Source: an uncultured Granulosicoccaceae bacterium
GTDB lineage: Bacteria > Pseudomonadota > Gammaproteobacteria > Granulosicoccales > Granulosicoccaceae
Assembly: GCA_937923745.1 (NCBI GenBank)
Contig: CALDUO010000124.1
Location: forward strand, 1-45,388
DNA: 45,388 nucleotides
Direction of reading: 5' to 3'
Under the pieces are notes generated by a model that worked only from the letters and a program-made list of their open reading frames with translations, ran no database searches and was not told the origin of the DNA. The position numbers and the translations under genes are program-made. Positions 34,896-45,233 of the stretch are shown one piece after another. How positions within the stretch are numbered: the stretch's first letter is position 1; each line of letters begins with the position of its first letter.

Positions 34896-36407
34896 TTAGA
34901 ACTTAGGTTGGTTGATGTGTTGCACAAGGTTCTCGACCGAGGCATGCATAACACTGGCGAGCAAGTCGGGCCAGAGACCAATCAACAGCACAAAAGCCGC
35001 TAACAACGCCAGCATCAGAAACTCTCGTTGATTGATATCTTTCAGTGCACGAACACTGTCGTTAGCGACATCGCCAAAGATGACTCGCTTTACCATCCAC
35101 AAGGTATAGGCAGCGCCAAGAATCAGTGTGGTGGCTGCCAGCACTGCAAACCAAACATTTGCCTGGAAGCTGGCGAGAATAACCATGAATTCGCCGACAA
35201 AACCGGAGGTGCCTGGCAGCCCTGCATTTGCCAGTGAGAAAAACACCATAAACGCGCCGAACATTGGCATGGTGTTGATGACACCACCATAGGCAGAGAT
35301 TTCACGACTGTGCACGCGGTCGTACATAACGCCGATACACAGGAACATCGCTGCAGAAATAAACCCATGCGACACCATTTGCATGATTGCGCCTTCGATA
35401 CCCAAGGCCGCTGCGTCGGCGTTGCCAGACTGAATGAGCATAAACGCGATGAAGATACCCAGTGTTACAAAACCCATGTGAGAAATGGAAGAGTAAGCCA
35501 CCAGCTTTTTCATGTCGTGCTGCGCCAGTGCCACGAACCCGATGTACACCACAGCAATCAGTGACAACGCGATCATCAGTCCGTCCAGCGCCATACTGGC
35601 ATCCGGTGTCACCGGCAAACTAAATCGCAGAAAACCGTATCCGCCCATTTTCAGCATGATTGCAGCCAGCACTGCAGAACCGGCAGTCGGCGCTTCAACG
35701 TGAGCGTCCGGTAGCCAAGTGTGCACTGGCCACATCGGGATTTTGACCGCAAACGCCACCAGAAAGGCGAGGAAAATCAAGGTCTGCTGTTTACTGCTCA
35801 GCGCCAGAGCATGCAGGTCAGGCACATGGAAACTACCTCCGACACGATACATGTAGATCAACGCGACCAACATGAATACGGAGCCAAGAAAGGTGTACAG
35901 AAAAAACTTTATGGTGGCGTAAACGCGGTTTGGACCACCCCAGATACCAATGATCAAAAACATCGGAATCAGCGTAGCCTCGAAAAAGATGTAGAACAAA
36001 ATGGCATCCAGTGCTGCAAAGACACCCACCATCAAACCGGTCATCAGCTGAAAGGCGCCCAGGTATAGCGCGACGCGGTCTTTAATCACTTCCCACGCCG
36101 AGATCACCACAATGACATTGATAAATGTGGTTAACACAATGAGCGGCATCGAGATACCGTCGACACCTAAGGTATAACGAATATCAAACCCGGGTAACCA
36201 CTGGCGATCTTCGGCAAACTGCATCGCAGCTGTGCCCGTGTCAAAGCTGAAGTAGAGCGGCAGGCTCAACAGAAAGGTCAGTATTGAAACACCCAGTGCA
36301 AACTTGCGCGCCAACGCGTCTCCAGCGCCGATAATCGCGATACCCGCAATAATAGGCAGCCAGATTACGAGGCTCAGTACAGACCAACTATGCGTAATCA
36401 ATTCCAC
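34896..36407 (-). CDS. nuoM: NADH-quinone oxidoreductase subunit M
   Basis: Antiporter-like proton-translocating subunit of complex I, 503 aa. Signatures: A-F-A-V-K-I-P-M-W-P-V-H-T-W-L-P-D-A-H-V-E-A-P-T (conserved Lys), D-M-K-K-L-V-A-Y-S-S-I-S-H-M-G, and P-G-T-S-G-F-V-G-E-F near residue 410. GTG start, 36 bp after nuoL. Confidence 0.96.
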   Translation of the reverse strand: MELITHSWSVLSLVIWLPIIAGIAIIGAGDALARKFALGVSILTFLLSLPLYFSFDTGTAAMQFAEDRQWLPGFDIRYTLGVDGISMPLIVLTTFINVIVVISAWEVIKDRVALYLGAFQLMTGLMVGVFAALDAILFYIFFEATLIPMFLIIGIWGGPNRVYATIKFFLYTFLGSVFMLVALIYMYRVGGSFHVPDLHALALSSKQQTLIFLAFLVAFAVKIPMWPVHTWLPDAHVEAPTAGSAVLAAIMLKMGGYGFLRFSLPVTPDASMALDGLMIALSLIAVVYIGFVALAQHDMKKLVAYSSISHMGFVTLGIFIAFMLIQSGNADAAALGIEGAIMQMVSHGFISAAMFLCIGVMYDRVHSREISAYGGVINTMPMFGAFMVFFSLANAGLPGTSGFVGEFMVILASFQANVWFAVLAATTLILGAAYTLWMVKRVIFGDVANDSVRALKDINQREFLMLALLAAFVLLIGLWPDLLASVMHASVENLVQHINQPKF

Positions 36408-36443
36408 TTTATTTCAGTCACTCGTTTTCAGTGTGGCGGGACG

Positions 36444-38384
36444 TTACAGAAACAGTAACCACGTCAGCAGACCCAACAATCCGAGGATCATCGCAAATGC
36501 ATAGTGGAACAAAAATCCGGTTTGGGTAAATCGGGCGATACCGGCCAGCCGTTCAACTGACTTCGCAGACCCATTGACCAATGCACCGTCGATAATGGTC
36601 TGATCGCCGTGTTTCCAGAAAAATCGGCCCAAGCCCACACTGCCACCGGCGAACAATGCCTGATTGAAGTTATCGAAGTAGTACTTGTTCTCCAACAAAC
36701 GCTGCACCGGCGCGAGAAAAGCCGGGATTGCCGGTTTGAAGTAAAACAGCAACCACGCACACAGCACACCGGCTACCGCGAGGTAGAACGGCTTCGATGC
36801 CGGGATGTGCGCGAGCATGCCCGAGGCGCCGTGCAGCTTTTCACTTAAATAACCGACCACATCGTGCGAGCTGTCCACGTAAATGATGCCGTCGAAGAAG
36901 TCGCCTAACGCGACCGAGTTAACAGTTAACCAGCCGATCAGCACAGACGGCACAGCAAGAGCGATCAGCGGCCACGTCACCACACGCGGCGGTTCGTGAC
37001 AGTGCTCTTCAGTGTGCTTGTCCATGTTTGTTTTGCCATGGAACACATTAAAGAACATGCGGAAGGTGTAGAACGCAGTGATAAAAACACCAATCAGCAC
37101 GCAATAGTACGCGAACGTTGCACCGGGAATCGTGGACGCGTGAACCGCCTCGATGATCAGGTCTTTGGAAAAGAATCCGGAGAATCCCGGAAAGCCGATC
37201 AAGGCCAGTGATCCAAGTAGCGACGTCCAGTAGGTGATTGGCAGATACTTTTTGAGTCCACCCATGCGCCGCATATCCTGTTCGTGATGCATTGCAATGA
37301 TGACCGATCCTGCGGCGAGGAAAAGCAGCGCCTTAAAAAACGCATGTGTCATCAAATGAAACACCGCCACCGAGTAAGCTGACGCGCCAAGCGCTACGGT
37401 CATGTAACCCAGCTGTGACAGGGTTGAGTAAGCAACAACGCGCTTGATGTCGTGTTGAACAATACCAACGAGTCCCATGAATAACGCAGTGACCGCACCA
37501 ACCACCAGGATAAAGCTCAACGCAGTCTCACTTAACTCGAACAGTGGCGACATTCTGGCTACCATAAAGATACCGGCTGTCACCATCGTCGCGGCGTGAA
37601 TCAGCGCTGAAATAGGCGTGGGGCCTTCCATGGAGTCGGGCAGCCAAACGTGTAACGGGACCTGCGCCGACTTACCCATTGCACCGATAAACAGCAAAAT
37701 ACAGATAACTGTTGGCAATGCCCAGGTGGCAACACCGGGAATATCGATGGTTTCGTTGGCCAACGACGGTGCTGCCTCGAATACCGTTGCGTAGTCCAGA
37801 CTTCCGGTATACATCAACACAGCCGCAATACCCAGCAGAAAACCAAAGTCACCGACGCGGTTAACCAGGAATGCTTTCATGTTGGCGAACACTGCCGTGT
37901 CTCGTGTGTACCAAAAGCCGATCAGCAGGTATGACACTGTGCCTACAGCCTCCCAACCAAAGAACAGCTGGGTGAAGTTGTTGGCCATGACCAACATCAG
38001 CATCGAGAACGTGAATAGGCAAATATAACTGAAGAAGCGCTGATAACCATCATCGTCATGCATGTAGCCGATGGTATAGATGTGCACCATTAACGATACA
38101 AACGTCACGACCAGCATCATCATCACGGTGAGCTTGTCGACCAGAAAACCAATCTGGAAATTGATACCGCCGCTGACCATCCATGTGTACAGCGTCTCGT
38201 TAAACGGCTCTTTACCGGCAATGATGATTTGCTGAAAAGCCACCAGCGACAACAGGAAAGAAATAGCGACAGCACCGATGGTGACACGGTGTGACGCAAC
38301 GCGCCCGATGCGGCGACCGAACAGTCCGGCGATGATCGCAGCGATCAGCGGACATAGCGGAATGAGTGTATAGAGCAGTTTCAC
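36444..38384 (-). CDS. nuoL: NADH-quinone oxidoreductase subunit L
   Basis: Largest antiporter-like subunit, with the long lateral helix along the membrane arm of complex I. 646 aa (E. coli 613). Signatures: L-F-F-G-W-E-A-V-G, A-Q-V-P-L-H-V-W-L-P-D-S-M-E-G-P-T-P-I-S-A-L-I-H-A-A-T-M-V, and D-I-K-R-V-V-A-Y-S-T-L-S-Q-L-G. The C-terminal 150 residues form the lateral helix and final helix. GTG start 2 bp after the nuoK stop with AGGGG 5 nt upstream, so coupled. Confidence 0.96.
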   Translation of the reverse strand: MKLLYTLIPLCPLIAAIIAGLFGRRIGRVASHRVTIGAVAISFLLSLVAFQQIIIAGKEPFNETLYTWMVSGGINFQIGFLVDKLTVMMMLVVTFVSLMVHIYTIGYMHDDDGYQRFFSYICLFTFSMLMLVMANNFTQLFFGWEAVGTVSYLLIGFWYTRDTAVFANMKAFLVNRVGDFGFLLGIAAVLMYTGSLDYATVFEAAPSLANETIDIPGVATWALPTVICILLFIGAMGKSAQVPLHVWLPDSMEGPTPISALIHAATMVTAGIFMVARMSPLFELSETALSFILVVGAVTALFMGLVGIVQHDIKRVVAYSTLSQLGYMTVALGASAYSVAVFHLMTHAFFKALLFLAAGSVIIAMHHEQDMRRMGGLKKYLPITYWTSLLGSLALIGFPGFSGFFSKDLIIEAVHASTIPGATFAYYCVLIGVFITAFYTFRMFFNVFHGKTNMDKHTEEHCHEPPRVVTWPLIALAVPSVLIGWLTVNSVALGDFFDGIIYVDSSHDVVGYLSEKLHGASGMLAHIPASKPFYLAVAGVLCAWLLFYFKPAIPAFLAPVQRLLENKYYFDNFNQALFAGGSVGLGRFFWKHGDQTIIDGALVNGSAKSVERLAGIARFTQTGFLFHYAFAMILGLLGLLTWLLFL

Positions 38385-38386
38385 GA

Positions 38387-38692
38387 TTACCCCTTCAACT
38401 CATCAAGGTCGCCAACATTAATGGTTTGGCGATTACGGAAAAGAACAACCAATATGGCAAGACCGATGGCGGCCTCTGCGGCGGCGACGGTTAATATGAA
38501 GAAGACAAAGATTTGCCCTGCTCCGTCGCCGAGGAATCTGGAGAACGCCACAAAATTCATGTTCACCGACAACAACATCAGCTCGATGGACATCAACAGA
38601 ATAATGACGTTTTTGCGGTTGAGAAAAATACCCACCACACTAAAACAAAACAGGATAGCGCCAAGCGCCAGGTAATGAGACAACGTAATCAT
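38387..38692 (-). CDS. nuoK: NADH-quinone oxidoreductase subunit K
   Basis: 101-aa three-helix membrane subunit of complex I. It has the conserved acidic residues in helices 2 and 3: [11 protein letters not shown] (Glu36-type) and [11 protein letters not shown] (Glu72-type). The whole chain is the normal size. The start is 4 bp after the nuoJ stop. Confidence 0.97.
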   Translation of the reverse strand: MITLSHYLALGAILFCFSVVGIFLNRKNVIILLMSIELMLLSVNMNFVAFSRFLGDGAGQIFVFFILTVAAAEAAIGLAILVVLFRNRQTINVGDLDELKG

Positions 38693-38696
38693 GGGG

Positions 38697-39299
38697 CTAG
38701 TCCTTCTCGCTGTTCATTGACACAACACGCAGCCGATCTTCTTTTTTAACGTTTATTTGTTCCGCAGGTTTCTGATAACGCGTCTCGGGCCGTTTGCGCA
38801 TCGTCAGTGCTATCGCTGCCACAATCGCCACCAGCAGGATCACGGCCGCGATTTCAAATTGATAGAGATACTCGCTGTACAGGAGCAGCCCGAGCGCCTC
38901 AGTGTTGCTGTAGCCGGCGTCGGACGGTGGCGGAATCGGGTAGTTATCTGCCTTAAAGTAACGCTGGGTAATCAGGAAGATCATTTCGATCACCATGATC
39001 AAACCCACCAGAATACCGACCGGCAGGTATTGCATAAAACCCTCCCGCAGCGGTGCAATATTCAAATCGAGCATCATCACAACGAACAGGAACAACACCA
39101 TCACCGCACCCACATAAACCAGCACGAGCGTGATTGACAGAAACTCCGCTTCGAGCAGCATCCAGATGCCTGCGCTGGTAAAGAACGCAAGTACCAGAAA
39201 CAGCGCCGCATACACGGGGTTTCGGACAGTGATTACCCGGCCAGCTGCAAACACCAGAATGGCGGCCAGCACATAGAAAACAAAAAGCTGAAATGTCAT
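38697..39299 (-). CDS. nuoJ: NADH-quinone oxidoreductase subunit J
   Basis: 200-aa membrane subunit with five hydrophobic helices; the conserved [17 protein letters not shown] helix identifies it. A charged C-terminal tail (R-K-R-P-E-T-R-Y, then D-R-L-R-V-V) lies in the cytoplasm. It starts 29 bp after nuoI. Confidence 0.96.
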   Translation of the reverse strand: MTFQLFVFYVLAAILVFAAGRVITVRNPVYAALFLVLAFFTSAGIWMLLEAEFLSITLVLVYVGAVMVLFLFVVMMLDLNIAPLREGFMQYLPVGILVGLIMVIEMIFLITQRYFKADNYPIPPPSDAGYSNTEALGLLLYSEYLYQFEIAAVILLVAIVAAIALTMRKRPETRYQKPAEQINVKKEDRLRVVSMNSEKD

Positions 39300-39328
39300 A
39301 ACGTATCTGGACGTGTCTGGGCCATTAA

Positions 39329-39820
39329 CTATCGGAAGGGCGCGTCAGCGGCACGGTCTGCCGCAATCTGTGCCTCATACTTGTCACCAACAGCCAGTAG
39401 TTTGGCTTTGGTCATTATCTGCTCACCCCGATTTTCAAAGTGATATTCAAACACCCGTGTCTCCACGATGGAGTCGACCGGGCAGGCCTCCTCGCAAAAT
39501 CCGCAAAAAATGCATTTGAAAAGGTCAATGTCGTAGCGGGTGGTGCGGCGCGTACCGTCTTCACGCTGTTCGGAATCTATGGTGATTGCCAGTGCCGGGC
39601 AAACCGCTTCGCACAGCTTGCAAGCAATGCAACGTTCTTCACCGTTGGGGTAACGTCTTAATGCATGCAACCCGCGAAACCGATTGGACTGCGGAGTCTT
39701 TTCTTCAGGGTATTGCACCGTCACATTGCCGGACAAAAAGTAACGTCCGGTCAGTTTCATTCCTTTGAGCAATTCCCACAGGGCAAAGCTCTTGATGGTT
39801 TTACTGATCTGGCCAGTCAT
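39329..39820 (-). CDS. nuoI: NADH-quinone oxidoreductase subunit I
   Basis: 163-aa peripheral subunit carrying clusters N6a and N6b. Two 4Fe-4S motifs: [12 protein letters not shown] and [19 protein letters not shown] 39820 has AGGAG at 9 nt. ATG 39826 two codons upstream overlaps the nuoH stop as ATGA but would leave only 3 nt of spacing; either keeps translation coupled to nuoH. Confidence 0.96.
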   Translation of the reverse strand: MTGQISKTIKSFALWELLKGMKLTGRYFLSGNVTVQYPEEKTPQSNRFRGLHALRRYPNGEERCIACKLCEAVCPALAITIDSEQREDGTRRTTRYDIDLFKCIFCGFCEEACPVDSIVETRVFEYHFENRGEQIMTKAKLLAVGDKYEAQIAADRAADAPFR

Positions 39821-39822
39821 TG

Positions 39823-40830
39823 TCATATGCTCCTGATCTGAAACCAAGGTCCGACATTAAAATAAATTGCAAATCCCACCACGGCGATCCACACAATAGT
39901 CACCGGTATAAATACCTTCCACCCCAATCGCATAATTTGGTCATAACGATATCGCGGGAATGTGGCTCGGAACCACAAGAAGAAAAACAGCATTAACGAT
40001 GTTTTGATCAAAAACCAATGGAACCCATCACCGAACCCGTCAATCGGTGATAACCAGCCGCCCAGAAACATGATAGCCGTCAACGCTGCAATCATGATCA
40101 TGTTGGCGTATTCCGCCAGAAAAAATACCGCGAACGCCATACCTGAGTAATCGACGTGAAAGCCTGCAACGATTTCTGACTCGCCCTCGGCAACGTCGAA
40201 CGGCGCACGGTTGGTTTCTGCAACGCCAGAGATAAAGTAGACCACAGCCAATGGAAACAACGGCAGCAAAAACCAGTGACCGATACCGCCACTTTGCGCC
40301 CTGACGATATCAGAGAGGTTCAGAGACCCACTCATCATTAACACACCGATCAGTGCAAAACCCATCGCGATTTCATAGGCCACAATTTGTGCGGCGGAGC
40401 GCATCGCACCAAGAAACGCGTACTTCGAGTTGGACGCCCAACCGGCAATGATAACGCCGTAGACGCCGAGCGATGTCATGGCCAGCACGTACAACAGACC
40501 CGCGTTCACATCAGCCAAAACCAACCCGTCGGAAAAGGGCACCACCGCCCACGCGGCAAAGGCTGGCGCGAGGGACAACACCGGCGCTATCAGGAACAAA
40601 AAGCGCGAGGAGCTGGACGGTACGATGACTTCTTTCGTCAGTAGTTTGAACAGGTCGGCGAACGGCTGTGCAAGACCACGCCACCCGACACGATTGGGTC
40701 CAACCCGCGCCTGCATCGACCCAATGACCTTACGCTCCGCCAGCGTCAGGTAAGCAACCGCAATCAGGAGCGGTACGATAATCAGTATGATCTTTAGGAT
40801 CGTGACTATCAGTAGAATAAAATTATCCAC
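39823..40830 (-). CDS. nuoH: NADH-quinone oxidoreductase subunit H
   Basis: 335-aa membrane subunit forming much of the quinone channel together with NuoB/D. About eight helices; signatures R-V-G-P-N-R-V-G (near 45) and the [20 protein letters not shown] loop (Glu/Asp-rich) are textbook. GTG start; the Shine-Dalgarno is weak. The upstream gap to nuoG is 116 bp and holds a tandem repeat. Confidence 0.96.
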   Translation of the reverse strand: MDNFILLIVTILKIILIIVPLLIAVAYLTLAERKVIGSMQARVGPNRVGWRGLAQPFADLFKLLTKEVIVPSSSSRFLFLIAPVLSLAPAFAAWAVVPFSDGLVLADVNAGLLYVLAMTSLGVYGVIIAGWASNSKYAFLGAMRSAAQIVAYEIAMGFALIGVLMMSGSLNLSDIVRAQSGGIGHWFLLPLFPLAVVYFISGVAETNRAPFDVAEGESEIVAGFHVDYSGMAFAVFFLAEYANMIMIAALTAIMFLGGWLSPIDGFGDGFHWFLIKTSLMLFFFLWFRATFPRYRYDQIMRLGWKVFIPVTIVWIAVVGFAIYFNVGPWFQIRSI

Positions 40831-40860
40831 AGTTTAACTCTGGCCTGTAACAGTGTTAGG

Positions 40861-40908
40861 GGCAGTCTTTGAGGCAGTCTTCGGGACAGTTTTTCGGACT
40901 GTGTGTGG
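40861..40908. repeat. 12-bp tandem repeat, 4 copies, nuoG-nuoH gap
   Basis: GGCAGTCTTTGA, GGCAGTCTTCGG, GACAGTTTTTCG, then degenerate GACTGTGTGTGG, filling part of the 116-bp intergenic space inside the operon. Confidence 0.75.
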
Positions 40909-40946
40909 CGCTACAAAGTGCGCCATGCCGTGCTTTTTGTTATCCA

Positions 40947-43361
40947 TCAACTAACGGACGCAACCGATGTCATGCTCACGGGTGTACCCAATGCACCCAA
41001 TGCTGCTGTCTCACGAATACCTGTCGGGATCCAGACACTGCCGGACGGAATCGCGTCACTCAGTTTAACAGCGAGTCGGGCCTCGCCCTCACCACCCTGC
41101 CACGATTGCACGACCAGCGCTTCGTCGCCGTCTGCAAACCCGAGCCGTTCAGCATCAGCGTGGCACAACATCGCGATAGCCTGTGCCCGACCGTCTTCGG
41201 TCTTTTGCAAGGGTACCGATCGTCTGACCAGGGAGTCTGTTGCGTAAATGGGTGTCTCTCCCGATCGCACCAGCTCTCCGTTTTGGCTGCCGTTTAGTGT
41301 GGCACCTGCCGTGCTGTCCGAAGCAGAGAGTGTCATATTGTTTAGTGTAACGTTTCCGCAGGCTTGTTGACACTCAGTTGTGATGGCCTCTGGCGTCATG
41401 TAATCAAATCCGGCTAATGCAAGCATGTCACCGAGGACACGCAATACTTTCCAGGCTGGCCGCGCCTCGCCGGGTGCACTGACCAACCCTTTGGAGGACT
41501 GCCATTGACCTGTCGCGTTGACATAAGTGCCAAACGTCTCTGTAAAGGTAGCAATGGGCAGCACGACAGTGGCGGTCTCACGGGTTTCGTCACTGATAAA
41601 CGCACACAACGAGATAACATGATCCGCTTGCTTGAGTGTCGCAACGGACTGACCCGGGTTGGCTGCATCACAACTCGCCTCGACATCAAGCATCAGGTAG
41701 GTGCCGAGCGCATTGCTCAGCATGGCTGCCGCATGTTGTCCTGCGTTGCCACTGACTGCACTGCCGCCGGCACCACGGTGCGGCACCATACCTGCCAGCC
41801 ACGCACCGGCAGTGTTCGCTCTTTCAGGCAAGCGTCCAGCGGTGGCGCCGGTTTTCTCTGCCAGTAATTGAGCCAGAACCTGCAGTTGCCCAAAAGCCGG
41901 ATGCGCAACGGCAAGGTTACCTAACACGACAGCGCTTCTCTCGCCGTTTTGCAGTGATGCTGCGATCTTGCGGTGCGCATCGGTTGGCTCGATCGAGTGC
42001 TCGGGTCGGATAGCAGAGGTGTCAACGCCAGCAGCGCTCGCAACCGCAGCCAGTTCTGCCACCAGGTGATCGATGCGACACACCTGCTCGGTCGCTGCAT
42101 CGAAATGGAGCTCAAAATGCCGGGGATTAATGAAATGTATTTCACCGCCTTTTAATGCTGACTTCCGCAGTCGCAGCGCAGCGATGGGCTGGTCTTTACG
42201 AATGTTGGTACCGACAAACAAGGCCGCATCAAGGCTCTCAAGATCATTGAGTTGCATGCCCAACCAAGGCATGACCGGCGCTGCGGCATCGGTCTGAAAA
42301 TCGGTTTGCCCCAATCGGTGGTCAATGTTGTTCGTTCCCAGCGCTCGTCCGAGCTTTTGAGCAAGGTACAGCTCTTCGAGCGTTGCACTGGCAGATGCCA
42401 GAACACCAAGCCCACTGGCCTCGTTGTTGTTTTGTGTTGCAGCAGCTTTGAGCGTGTCTGCAGCAGCCTGCAGCGCTGCTTCCCAACTGGTTTCTTTCAG
42501 TTCGCCGTTGACGCGTACCATCGGCGTGGTCGCTCGCTCGTCACTGCGAAGGCCTTGATAGCTGTAACGGTCGCGGTCTGAAATCCAGGTTTCATTGATC
42601 AGCTCGTTCTCGCGCGGAACAACCCGGTTAACACGATCGCCGTCGAGATGAACAAACAGATTGGAGCCCACGCTGTCATGCCGGGACACCGACGGCGCTT
42701 GCGTTAATTCCCAAGAGCGAGCGCTGTAGCGGGAAGGACGAGCCGTCAAAGCACCCACTGGACACACATCGATCACATTACCGGAAACCTCTGACGATAC
42801 TGACTTTTCGATAAAGGTACCGATGCGGACATTCTCACCACGACCGGTAGCACCAAGCTCGCGAATACCGGCTATTTCTTCACCAAAACGGACACACCGC
42901 GTGCAATGGATACAACGGGTCATCTCGGTCGCGATCAGCGGGCCAATGTATTTATCCATGACCACCCGCTTGCCTTCCGTGTACTGAGACACGCCACCGC
43001 CGTACCCCATGGCAACGTCTTGCAGCTCGCATTCGCCGCCCTGATCACAAATCGGGCAATCTAACGGGTGATTGATCAGCAGAAATTCCATGGTGCCTTT
43101 TTGAGCCGCAAGCGCAACCGGCGACTGCGTCTTAACTACCATATCGGGCATTACGGGGGTCGCGCACGCAGGCAAGGGCTTGGGCGCTTTTTCTACCTCG
43201 ACAAGGCACATGCGACAGTTGGCCGCTACGGACAGTTTTTTGTGGTAACAAAACCGCGGCACATCTATACCGGCAGCATCAGTGACTTCGATCAGCATTT
43301 GTCCCTTTCGTGCGGGGAGCGTCTTGCCGTCGACCGTTATTGTAGTATCGTTTTCGCTCAT
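40947..43361 (-). CDS. nuoG: NADH-quinone oxidoreductase subunit G
   Basis: Iron-sulfur subunit of the peripheral arm, 804 aa, with a molybdopterin-oxidoreductase-like (cofactor-free) C-terminal part. N-terminal 2Fe-2S: C38, C49, C52, C66. The His-Cys3 cluster is H-P-L-D-C-P-I-C-D-Q-G-G-E-C, followed by C-I-H-C-T-R-C-V-R-F and D-V-C-P-V-G. ATG 43361 gives the family-typical start M-S-E-N-D; the longer open frame back to 43505 overlaps nuoF and is not used. It starts 17 bp after nuoF. The end (I-P-T-G-I-R-E-T-A-A-L-G) is typical. Confidence 0.95.
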   Translation of the reverse strand: MSENDTTITVDGKTLPARKGQMLIEVTDAAGIDVPRFCYHKKLSVAANCRMCLVEVEKAPKPLPACATPVMPDMVVKTQSPVALAAQKGTMEFLLINHPLDCPICDQGGECELQDVAMGYGGGVSQYTEGKRVVMDKYIGPLIATEMTRCIHCTRCVRFGEEIAGIRELGATGRGENVRIGTFIEKSVSSEVSGNVIDVCPVGALTARPSRYSARSWELTQAPSVSRHDSVGSNLFVHLDGDRVNRVVPRENELINETWISDRDRYSYQGLRSDERATTPMVRVNGELKETSWEAALQAAADTLKAAATQNNNEASGLGVLASASATLEELYLAQKLGRALGTNNIDHRLGQTDFQTDAAAPVMPWLGMQLNDLESLDAALFVGTNIRKDQPIAALRLRKSALKGGEIHFINPRHFELHFDAATEQVCRIDHLVAELAAVASAAGVDTSAIRPEHSIEPTDAHRKIAASLQNGERSAVVLGNLAVAHPAFGQLQVLAQLLAEKTGATAGRLPERANTAGAWLAGMVPHRGAGGSAVSGNAGQHAAAMLSNALGTYLMLDVEASCDAANPGQSVATLKQADHVISLCAFISDETRETATVVLPIATFTETFGTYVNATGQWQSSKGLVSAPGEARPAWKVLRVLGDMLALAGFDYMTPEAITTECQQACGNVTLNNMTLSASDSTAGATLNGSQNGELVRSGETPIYATDSLVRRSVPLQKTEDGRAQAIAMLCHADAERLGFADGDEALVVQSWQGGEGEARLAVKLSDAIPSGSVWIPTGIRETAALGALGTPVSMTSVASVS

Positions 43362-43378
43362 CAGAGTCAGTCTATTTG

Positions 43379-44710
43379 TTATGCCACCGCACCGAGCTGT
43401 TCTTGTACCAGACTGCGTTTGTGCTCGATGTAATAGGCAAATTCGTGCCGATAATGTTTCACGAAGCTCTGCACCGGCATCGCGGCCGCATCGCCCAATG
43501 CGCAAATGGTACGACCGGCTATTTTACCGGCAACGTCTTCAAGCTTTTCAATGTCTTCAGGCATACCCTGTCCTTCAACAATGCGGGTCAGCATTCGATA
43601 GAGCCAGCCCGTCCCTTCGCGGCACGGTGTGCATTGGCCACACGATTCGGAAAAATAGAAACGTGAAATACGTTGCAGCGCTTTGACCATGTCTGTGGTT
43701 TCGTCCATCACGATGACCGCACCCGAACCAAGCATAGACCCTTGTTTGGCAATGGAGTCGTAATCCATGTTGGTTTGCATCATGATGTCGCCTGGCAACA
43801 CGGGTACCGAGGACCCGCCGGGTATAACCGCTTTGAGCGCGCGACCACCCGCCATACCACCCGCCAAAGTCAGCAAGTCACTGAATGGGGTGCCGAGGTT
43901 AATTTCGAAGTTACCGGGCGAGGCGACATGTCCTGACACCGAGAACAGTTTTTGTCCGCCGGCTGTCTCCACACCCATCGCTTTAAACCACTCTGGACCG
44001 TTGCGAATAATTGCAGGTACTGACGCAACGGATTCCGTATTGTTGATGGTAGTTGGTTGTCCGTAGAGTCCGTAGTTGGCCGGGAACGGCGGCTTGAATC
44101 TCGGCTGGCCTTTCTTGCCTTCCAGTGACTCCAGTAATGCTGTCTCTTCGCCGCAGATATAGGCACCTGCGCCCAGTGTGGCATGGATGTCGATGTTGAT
44201 GCCTTTGCCGTGAATATCTTTACCCAACCAGCCTTCTTGATAGGCCTTGGCCAGCGCGTCTGAAAAACGGGTAAAACACTCGTCCATGAATTCGCCACGC
44301 AGGTAGTTATAACCGACAGTCGCATGCACGGCGTAACAACCGATAATCATGCCCTCGACCAACGCGTACGGATTAAATCTTAAGAGGTCACGATCTTTGC
44401 ACGTGCCCGGCTCTGATTCATCGGAGTTGACCACCAAATAGCTCTGGCGCGTTGAACCGTCTTCGGGGGGTTTGGGCATAAAGCTCCATTTTAAGCCGGT
44501 GGGAAAGCCAGCCCCGCCACGACCACGCAGTCCGGAGTCTTTGACGATACCGACGACATCAGCTGGACTTAACCCTTCATCGAGTATTTTTTTCCAGGCT
44601 TTAAAACCACCGATTTTCAGATAATTTTCATACGTCCACGGCTCATCGAACTGCAGGGTGCTGTAGCACACCTGATTCAACTCTTGTGGCTTGCTCAGTT
44701 GTTCAGTCAT
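43379..44710 (-). CDS. nuoF: NADH-quinone oxidoreductase subunit F
   Basis: 443-aa NADH-binding, FMN-containing subunit where electrons enter complex I. NADH/FMN motif G-R-G-G-A-G-F-P-T-G-L-K-W (about 62-74), and 4Fe-4S N3 ligands C357, C360, C363 (S-C-G-Q-C-T-P-C-R-E-G) plus C403. No Shine-Dalgarno is obvious. Unusually, nuoE upstream ends 509 bp away rather than next to it. Confidence 0.97.
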   Translation of the reverse strand: MTEQLSKPQELNQVCYSTLQFDEPWTYENYLKIGGFKAWKKILDEGLSPADVVGIVKDSGLRGRGGAGFPTGLKWSFMPKPPEDGSTRQSYLVVNSDESEPGTCKDRDLLRFNPYALVEGMIIGCYAVHATVGYNYLRGEFMDECFTRFSDALAKAYQEGWLGKDIHGKGINIDIHATLGAGAYICGEETALLESLEGKKGQPRFKPPFPANYGLYGQPTTINNTESVASVPAIIRNGPEWFKAMGVETAGGQKLFSVSGHVASPGNFEINLGTPFSDLLTLAGGMAGGRALKAVIPGGSSVPVLPGDIMMQTNMDYDSIAKQGSMLGSGAVIVMDETTDMVKALQRISRFYFSESCGQCTPCREGTGWLYRMLTRIVEGQGMPEDIEKLEDVAGKIAGRTICALGDAAAMPVQSFVKHYRHEFAYYIEHKRSLVQEQLGAVA

Positions 44711-44871
44711 GACTGCTAACGAGATTTAAGTTGTTTGTTTCAGGGCAGCTCGTATGTAGCTGCTGCGTTGCAGGTCGTCGATACTGCCTGAGCCATTCAC
44801 ACCGCATGTTTCGATGGTGTGCTGCTCGGTGCCCTGCGTTTTAGTAGCTTGCCTCTTGAAGCATGGCCCTT

Positions 44872-44899
44872 TTTGGTCACTAAAGTTTGGTCACTAAAG
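44872..44899. repeat. 14-bp tandem repeat, 2 exact copies plus a partial one
   Basis: Two identical TTTGGTCACTAAAG, then a degenerate TTAAGTCACTTTAA, in the nuoE-nuoF spacer. Confidence 0.85.
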
Positions 44900-44998
44900 T
44901 TAAGTCACTTTAAGAGGCGCGTCTTGGCCAAGCTGTATCAGCGTTCTTTTCGGTCTACACGAGGCACTGCTTTGTATTTCCACTCGTGCTCTTGGCCT

Positions 44999-45026
44999 GC
45001 CTGTCAATGCCTGCCTGTCAATGCCT
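44999..45026. repeat. 14-bp tandem repeat, 2 exact copies plus a partial one
   Basis: Two identical GCCTGTCAATGCCT, then a degenerate CCCCGGTCAATCCG, in the nuoE-nuoF spacer. Confidence 0.85.
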
Positions 45027-45191
45027 CCCCGGTCAATCCGTTCTGGTATTTCTTTCTGGTATCTCTTCTTTTGACTTGTGAAGCTCTGTCTGTTTCTTCG
45101 CGCCTTTTCGTCACCTGCCGAGAGGCCTGCATCGCTGCAGACAACCCATAGAATCGAACAGTGCCTGCTCCGTGCTTATTGTCCTGTGCGA

Positions 45192-45233
45192 CTAGTCAAG
45201 TGCATCTAGTCCAGTGCATCTAGTCCAGCGCAT
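45192..45233. repeat. 14-bp tandem repeat, 3 copies, across the nuoE stop
   Basis: CTAGTCAAGTGCAT, CTAGTCCAGTGCAT, CTAGTCCAGCGCAT, plus a partial CTAG. The last full unit encodes the final residues and TAG stop of nuoE on the minus strand; the other two are copies pushed downstream of the stop. Confidence 0.92.

Larger units (their letters stand above)
44711..45219. other. Unusually long nuoE-nuoF spacer rich in tandem repeats
   Basis: 509 bp with no supported gene, inside an operon where neighbours normally touch. It contains three separate tandem arrays. The open frame 44819-45151 on the opposite strand is not credible (no Shine-Dalgarno, repeat-derived). No clear terminator or promoter is seen. 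Confidence 0.7.

Noticed and set aside
44819-45151. 110-codon plus-strand frame in the nuoE-nuoF spacer
   Set aside because: Repeat-derived, no ribosome-binding site, opposite to the operon.
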